DNA of 10,753 nucleotides, from NCBI GenBank assembly GCA_002449585.1, contig DJXD01000038.1, positions 1 to 10,753 of the forward strand. The letters are read 5' to 3'. This stretch comes from Ruminococcus sp. UBA7013 (GTDB taxonomy: Bacteria > Bacillota > Clostridia > Oscillospirales > Ruminococcaceae). A model generated the notes under the pieces. That model made no database searches. It was not told where the DNA came from and was given only the letters and a program-made list of their open reading frames with translations. Each line of letters opens with the position of its first letter. Position 1 is the stretch's first letter. The position numbers and the translations under genes were made by a program. This document shows positions 7,498-10,753 of the stretch, one piece after another.

Positions 7498-8805
7498 CAA
7501 ATTACAGATCATGTATTAATAAAATACATCCCTGAACCAGATGAAACAGAAATCATCATTCCGGAAAATGTCACTAATATCGGATATAAAGCTTTTTTTG
7601 AATGCAAAGCATTGACTTCTGTTCATATCCCTGATTCTGTCATCAGTATCGGAGATAGTGCTTTTTCTGGATGCAATGCATTGACTTCTGTTCATATCCC
7701 TGATTCTGTCATCAGTATCGGAGATAGTGCTTTTTCTGGATGCAATGCATTCACTTCTGTTCATATCCCTGATTCTGTCACAAGCATTGGATGGGGGGCT
7801 TTTGATGGATGCCGTGCATTGACTTCTGTTCATGTTCCGGATTCTGTCACAAATATTGGAGCAAGTGCTTTTTCCGGCACGCCATGGCTGAAAAGCATGC
7901 AGGAAAGAAATCCTCTTGTTATCTTGAATGGAATCTTAATTGATGGATCTGCATGTACAGGTGATATAAAAATTCCTGATTCTGTCACCAGCATTGGAAA
8001 TTATGCTTTTCATGATTGCAGTGCATTAACCTCGGTTCATATCCCTGATTCTGTCATCAGTATCGGAGATAGTGCTTTTTTTGAATGCCAGGCATTGACC
8101 TCGGTTCATATCCCTGATTCTGTCACAAGTATTGGAGATTGTGCTTTTTTCGGATGCCATGCATTGACCTCTGTTCATATCTCGAATTCTGTCACTAATA
8201 TTAAATATGGTGCTTTTTGGGAATGTCGTGCATTGACTTCTGTTCATATTCCCGATTCTGTCACCAATATTGAAAATCTTGCTTTTTCTGAGTGTAATGC
8301 ATTGACCTCTGTTCATATTCCGGATTCCGTCACTCGAATTGAAGAGAGTGCTTTTAGAGGATGCAGCGCACTGATCTCTATTCATATCCCTGATTCTGTT
8401 ACAAATATTGGAGATAAAGCCTTTTATGGATGTGTTGTATTAACCTCTGTTTATATTTCAAATTCTATCACAAGCATTGGAAAATGTGCTTTTTTTGAAT
8501 GCCAGGCATTGACCTCGGTTCATATCCCTGATTCTGTCACAAGTATTGGAGATTGTGCTTTTTTCGGATGCCATGCATTGACTTCTGTTCATATCTCTGA
8601 TTCTGTCACAAGCATTGGAAAATGTGCTTTTTTTGAATGCCAGGCATTGACCTCGGTTCATATCCCTGATTCTGTCATTAGTATTGGATCAGGTGCTTTT
8701 GAGGGCTGTACCGGCCTGATTACTGTAGAATTGCCCGATCATCTGAAAAAATATGAACATGTATTTGAAAATGATGATTGCCATCCGAGATTTAAATATT
8801 ATTAA
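7489..8805 (+). CDS. BspA-type leucine-rich-repeat protein 1
   Basis: The start ATG at 7489 overlaps the tadA stop and uses AAGGG inside the tadA tail. The 438 residues divide exactly into a 40-residue N-cap (SFQITDHVLIKYIPEPDE), sixteen 23-residue periods (codons 41-408) and a 30-residue C-cap (GLITVELPDHLKKYEHVF ... FKYY). The period is close to ALTSVHIPDSVTSIGDSAFxGCx, the TpLRR/LRR_5 pattern of BspA-like proteins, with a cysteine ladder. Periods 4-6 are one 69-residue variant with an insert (GTPWLKSMQERNPLVILNGI). In this family such repeats form solenoids that bind proteins. I see no signal peptide, membrane helix or sorting signal, so the protein appears cytoplasmic or leaves by an unknown route. 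Its stop codon lies in a 10-bp tandem duplication. Confidence 0.9.
   Translation: MSFQITDHVLIKYIPEPDETEIIIPENVTNIGYKAFFECKALTSVHIPDSVISIGDSAFSGCNALTSVHIPDSVISIGDSAFSGCNAFTSVHIPDSVTSIGWGAFDGCRALTSVHVPDSVTNIGASAFSGTPWLKSMQERNPLVILNGILIDGSACTGDIKIPDSVTSIGNYAFHDCSALTSVHIPDSVISIGDSAFFECQALTSVHIPDSVTSIGDCAFFGCHALTSVHISNSVTNIKYGAFWECRALTSVHIPDSVTNIENLAFSECNALTSVHIPDSVTRIEESAFRGCSALISIHIPDSVTNIGDKAFYGCVVLTSVYISNSITSIGKCAFFECQALTSVHIPDSVTSIGDCAFFGCHALTSVHISDSVTSIGKCAFFECQALTSVHIPDSVISIGSGAFEGCTGLITVELPDHLKKYEHVFENDDCHPRFKYY
7609..8712 (+). repeat. 69-bp coding tandem repeat array of LRR gene 1
   Basis: Sixteen uninterrupted 69-bp periods encode the 23-residue LRR, with no length change. The first two periods are perfect copies: 7609-7682 equals 7678-7751 (74 nt at a 69-nt offset). 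A 97-nt block at 8072-8168 equals 8486-8582, exactly six periods (414 nt) away. Confidence 0.92.
7753..7901 (+). repeat. 149-bp exact repeat, copy in LRR gene 1
   Basis: By direct reading this block is identical to 9307-9455 in the second LRR gene. It spans one plain period and the start of the insert-bearing variant. The matches stop at single-base differences on both sides. Confidence 0.88.
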
Positions 8806-8812
8806 ATATTAT
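8793..8812 (+). repeat. 10-bp tandem duplication creating the LRR1 stop codon
   Basis: TAAATATTAT occurs twice in a row (8793-8802 and 8803-8812). The second copy begins with the TAA stop (8803-8805) of LRR gene 1. With a single copy the frame would run on to TGA at 8837-8839. Confidence 0.85.
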
Positions 8813-8816
8813 CAAG

Positions 8817-8844
8817 AAAAGAAAGAAGGGAATCTATGAGTTTT
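8817..8844 (+). repeat. 28-bp start-region repeat, copy before LRR gene 2
   Basis: Identical to 7470-7497, but here it lies between two LRR genes and codes for nothing upstream of the ATG. It supplies the ribosome-binding site of LRR gene 2 (AAGGG at 8826-8830). Confidence 0.9.
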
Positions 8845-10753
8845 AAAATTACAAATCATGTATTAATAAAATACATCCCTGAACCGGATGAAACAGAAAT
8901 CAAAATTCCGGAGGATGTCACAAAAATTGGAGATGGTGCTTTTCAGGGATGTCGTGCATTGACTTCTGTTCATATTCCGGATTCTGTCATAAGAATTGGA
9001 AGTTCTGCTTTTCAGGGATGCAGTGCGTTGACTTCTGTTCATATCCCTGATTCTGTCACAAATATTGGATATTGGGCTTTTGCTAATTGCAATGCATTGA
9101 ACTTTATTCCCATTCCGGATTCTGCCACAAATATTGGAGCGTTTGCTTTTTCCGGCACGCCATGGCTGAAAAGTATGCAGGAAAGAAATCCTCTTGTTAT
9201 CTTGAATGGAATCTTAATTGATGGATCTACCTGTAAAGGTGATATAAAAATTTCTAATTCTGTCACTCGCATTGAAGATAATGCCTTTTTTAGATGCCAT
9301 GCATTGACTTCTGTTCATATCCCTGATTCTGTCACAAGCATTGGATGGGGGGCTTTTGATGGATGCCGTGCATTGACTTCTGTTCATGTTCCGGATTCTG
9401 TCACAAATATTGGAGCAAGTGCTTTTTCCGGCACGCCATGGCTGAAAAGCATGCAAGAAAGAAACCCACTTGTTATTTTAAATGGAATCTTAATTGATGG
9501 ATCTGCATGTAAAGGTGATATAAAAATTCCTGATTCTGTCACAAAAATTGGAAATCATGCTTTTAATGATTGCTATGCATTGACAACTATCAAAATTCCG
9601 GAAAGTGTACAGGAAATTTCAGGCGATGCTTTTGATGGCTGTACCGGCCTGATTACTGTAGAATTACCGGAACATCTGAGAAAATATGAACATGTATTTG
9701 AAAATGATGACGGCTATCCGACATTTAAATATTATCAATCAGCTACAATCTTTGAAATTACAAATCATGTATTAACAGAATACATTCCTCAACCAGATGA
9801 AACAGAAATCATCATTCCGGAAGGTATCACTAGCATTGGAGGAGGTGCTTTTTCTGGATGCTGTGCATTAATTTCTGTTCATATTCCAGATTCTGTCACT
9901 CGCATTGGATGGGGGGCTTTTTCTGGATGCCGTGCATTGACTTCTGTTTATATCCCTGATTCTGTCACTCGCATTGAAGAGGATACTTTTCAAGGATGCT
10001 ATGCATTAACTTCTGTTCATATCCCTGATTCTGTCACAAGCATTGGATGGGAGGCTTTTGATGGATGCCGTGCATTGACTTCTGTTCATATTCCGGATTC
10101 TGTCATCAATATTGGAGATAGTGCTTTTTCTGGATGCAGTACATTAACCTCTATTCATATCCCGGATTCTGTCACAAGCATTGGAGAATATGCTTTTTAT
10201 GAATGCCATGCATTGACCTCTATTCATATCCCTGATTCTCTCACAAATATTGGAGCGCATGCTTTTTCCGGCACGCCATGGCTGAAAAGCATGCAGGAAA
10301 GAAACCCTCTTGTCATTGTTAAAAAAATCTTAATTGATGGCTCTACATGTACAGGTGATATAAAAATTCCTAATTCTGTCACAAGCATTGGAGAGTGTGC
10401 TTTTCAGGGATGCCATGCATTGACCTCTGTTCATATTCCGGATTCTGTCACTCGCATTGGATGGGGGGCTTTTAAAGAATGCAGTGGATTGATCTCTATT
10501 GATATCCCGGATTCTGTCACTAATATTGGATGGGGTGCTTTTAGCGGAACTCTCTGGCTGAAAAGCATGCAGGAAAGAAATCCTCTTGTTATCTTGAATG
10601 GAATCTTAATTGATGGATCTGCATGTACAGGTGATATAAAAATTCCTGATTCTGTCACCAGCATTGGAAATTTTGCTTTTCATGATTGCAGTGCATTAAC
10701 CTCGGTTCATATCCCTGATTCTGTCACCAGCATTGGAGAATCTGCTTTTAGGA
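8836..10753 (+). CDS. BspA-type leucine-rich-repeat protein 2, 3'-partial, internally fused
   Basis: The ATG at 8836 follows AAGGG at 8826-8830, in a copy of the tadA-tail sequence. The frame has no stop to the window end, giving at least 639 codons. Layout: N-cap (8836-8955), ten 23-residue periods (8956-9645) including two 69-residue variants, a C-cap (9646-9735), five linker residues QSATI (9736-9750), then a second N-cap lacking only Met-Ser (FEITNHVLTEYIPQPDE, from 9751) and a second repeat array from 9865 with two more 69-residue variants. The gene is therefore two LRR units joined in frame. The repeat consensus matches protein 1, and some DNA blocks are identical to it. No export signal is visible at the N-terminus; the C-terminus, where an anchor could lie, is outside the window. 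Likely co-transcribed with the first LRR gene (30-bp gap, no terminator). Confidence 0.88.
   Translation, partial: MSFKITNHVLIKYIPEPDETEIKIPEDVTKIGDGAFQGCRALTSVHIPDSVIRIGSSAFQGCSALTSVHIPDSVTNIGYWAFANCNALNFIPIPDSATNIGAFAFSGTPWLKSMQERNPLVILNGILIDGSTCKGDIKISNSVTRIEDNAFFRCHALTSVHIPDSVTSIGWGAFDGCRALTSVHVPDSVTNIGASAFSGTPWLKSMQERNPLVILNGILIDGSACKGDIKIPDSVTKIGNHAFNDCYALTTIKIPESVQEISGDAFDGCTGLITVELPEHLRKYEHVFENDDGYPTFKYYQSATIFEITNHVLTEYIPQPDETEIIIPEGITSIGGGAFSGCCALISVHIPDSVTRIGWGAFSGCRALTSVYIPDSVTRIEEDTFQGCYALTSVHIPDSVTSIGWEAFDGCRALTSVHIPDSVINIGDSAFSGCSTLTSIHIPDSVTSIGEYAFYECHALTSIHIPDSLTNIGAHAFSGTPWLKSMQERNPLVIVKKILIDGSTCTGDIKIPNSVTSIGECAFQGCHALTSVHIPDSVTRIGWGAFKECSGLISIDIPDSVTNIGWGAFSGTLWLKSMQERNPLVILNGILIDGSACTGDIKIPDSVTSIGNFAFHDCSALTSVHIPDSVTSIGESAFR
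8956..10753 (+). repeat. 69-bp coding repeat arrays of LRR gene 2
   Basis: Two arrays (8956-9645 and 9865 to the edge) share the 69-bp period and are split by the C-cap/N-cap junction at 9646-9864. In both, the 207-bp insert-bearing variant recurs at a 276-bp (four-period) spacing: inserts start at 9154 and 9430, and at 10270 and 10546. Confidence 0.9.
9307..9455 (+). repeat. 149-bp exact repeat, copy in LRR gene 2
   Basis: Identical to 7753-7901 in the first LRR gene, 1554 bp away, while flanking periods differ. It points to recent gene conversion or unequal recombination. Confidence 0.88.

Noticed and set aside
8072..8094. Runs of seven T in LRR1 as a phase-variation switch
   Set aside because: The runs arise from the Ala-Phe-Phe codons of the repeat, occur several times at the same register and are short; nothing shows frame switching.
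7516..10664. Minus-strand open frames in the LRR region with repeated MNRGQC- or ITRGFLSC-like segments
   Set aside because: They are antisense shadows. The 69-bp unit is a multiple of three, so a frame free of stops in one unit stays open across many. They lack ribosome-binding sites and lie opposite two clear LRR genes.
7609..10753. Regular repeats as a possible CRISPR array
   Set aside because: The 69-bp units are contiguous, coding, diverged and have no unique spacers; no cas gene is present.

Overview
The window looks like a chromosomal piece of a gut or rumen Firmicute close to Ruminococcus (Oscillospiraceae). This is inferred from gene content: a type I dockerin protein with a cohesin-like domain, a PASTA protein of the serine/threonine-kinase type, BspA-type leucine-rich-repeat (LRR) proteins, AT-rich spacers, strong Shine-Dalgarno sites and sigma-A promoters. 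No rRNA, tRNA, CRISPR array, insertion sequence or phage gene was seen.

Left part (1-4310, + strand). The window opens inside a gene whose visible part is an acidic linker, one membrane helix and three PASTA domains, closed by a clear terminator. A near-perfect promoter, overlain by two adjacent palindromes, then drives a compact three-gene unit: an ArsR/SmtB-family repressor that keeps the full SmtB alpha-5 metal ligand set, a lipoprotein solute-binding protein with no transporter genes beside it, and an NAD-dependent epimerase/dehydratase-like protein. A hairpin that works in both directions separates this unit from the next gene.

Middle (4317-5597, - strand). One secreted protein carries a cohesin-like domain, one or two Ig-like (BIG2) domains and a complete type I dockerin. 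Its promoter faces away from the next operon across a 262-bp AT-rich spacer.

Right part (5860 to the edge, + strand). A promoter leads into a tight operon: a CPBP-family membrane protein with a degraded active site, the tRNA adenosine deaminase tadA, and two consecutive LRR genes built of 23-residue (69-bp) repeats. The second LRR gene starts at 8836 and has no stop before the window ends.

The most interesting region is the LRR pair. The two genes come from tandem duplication. The duplicated unit carries a copy of the last codons of tadA, which now serves as the ribosome-binding site of the second LRR gene. A 10-bp tandem duplication makes the stop codon of the first gene; removing one copy recreates exactly the ATGA overlap seen between tadA and the first LRR gene. 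The second gene has an internal C-cap/N-cap junction, so it is itself an in-frame fusion of two units. Exact blocks of 149, 97 and 74 bp show recent exchange between repeats. Neither LRR protein has a visible export signal at its start.
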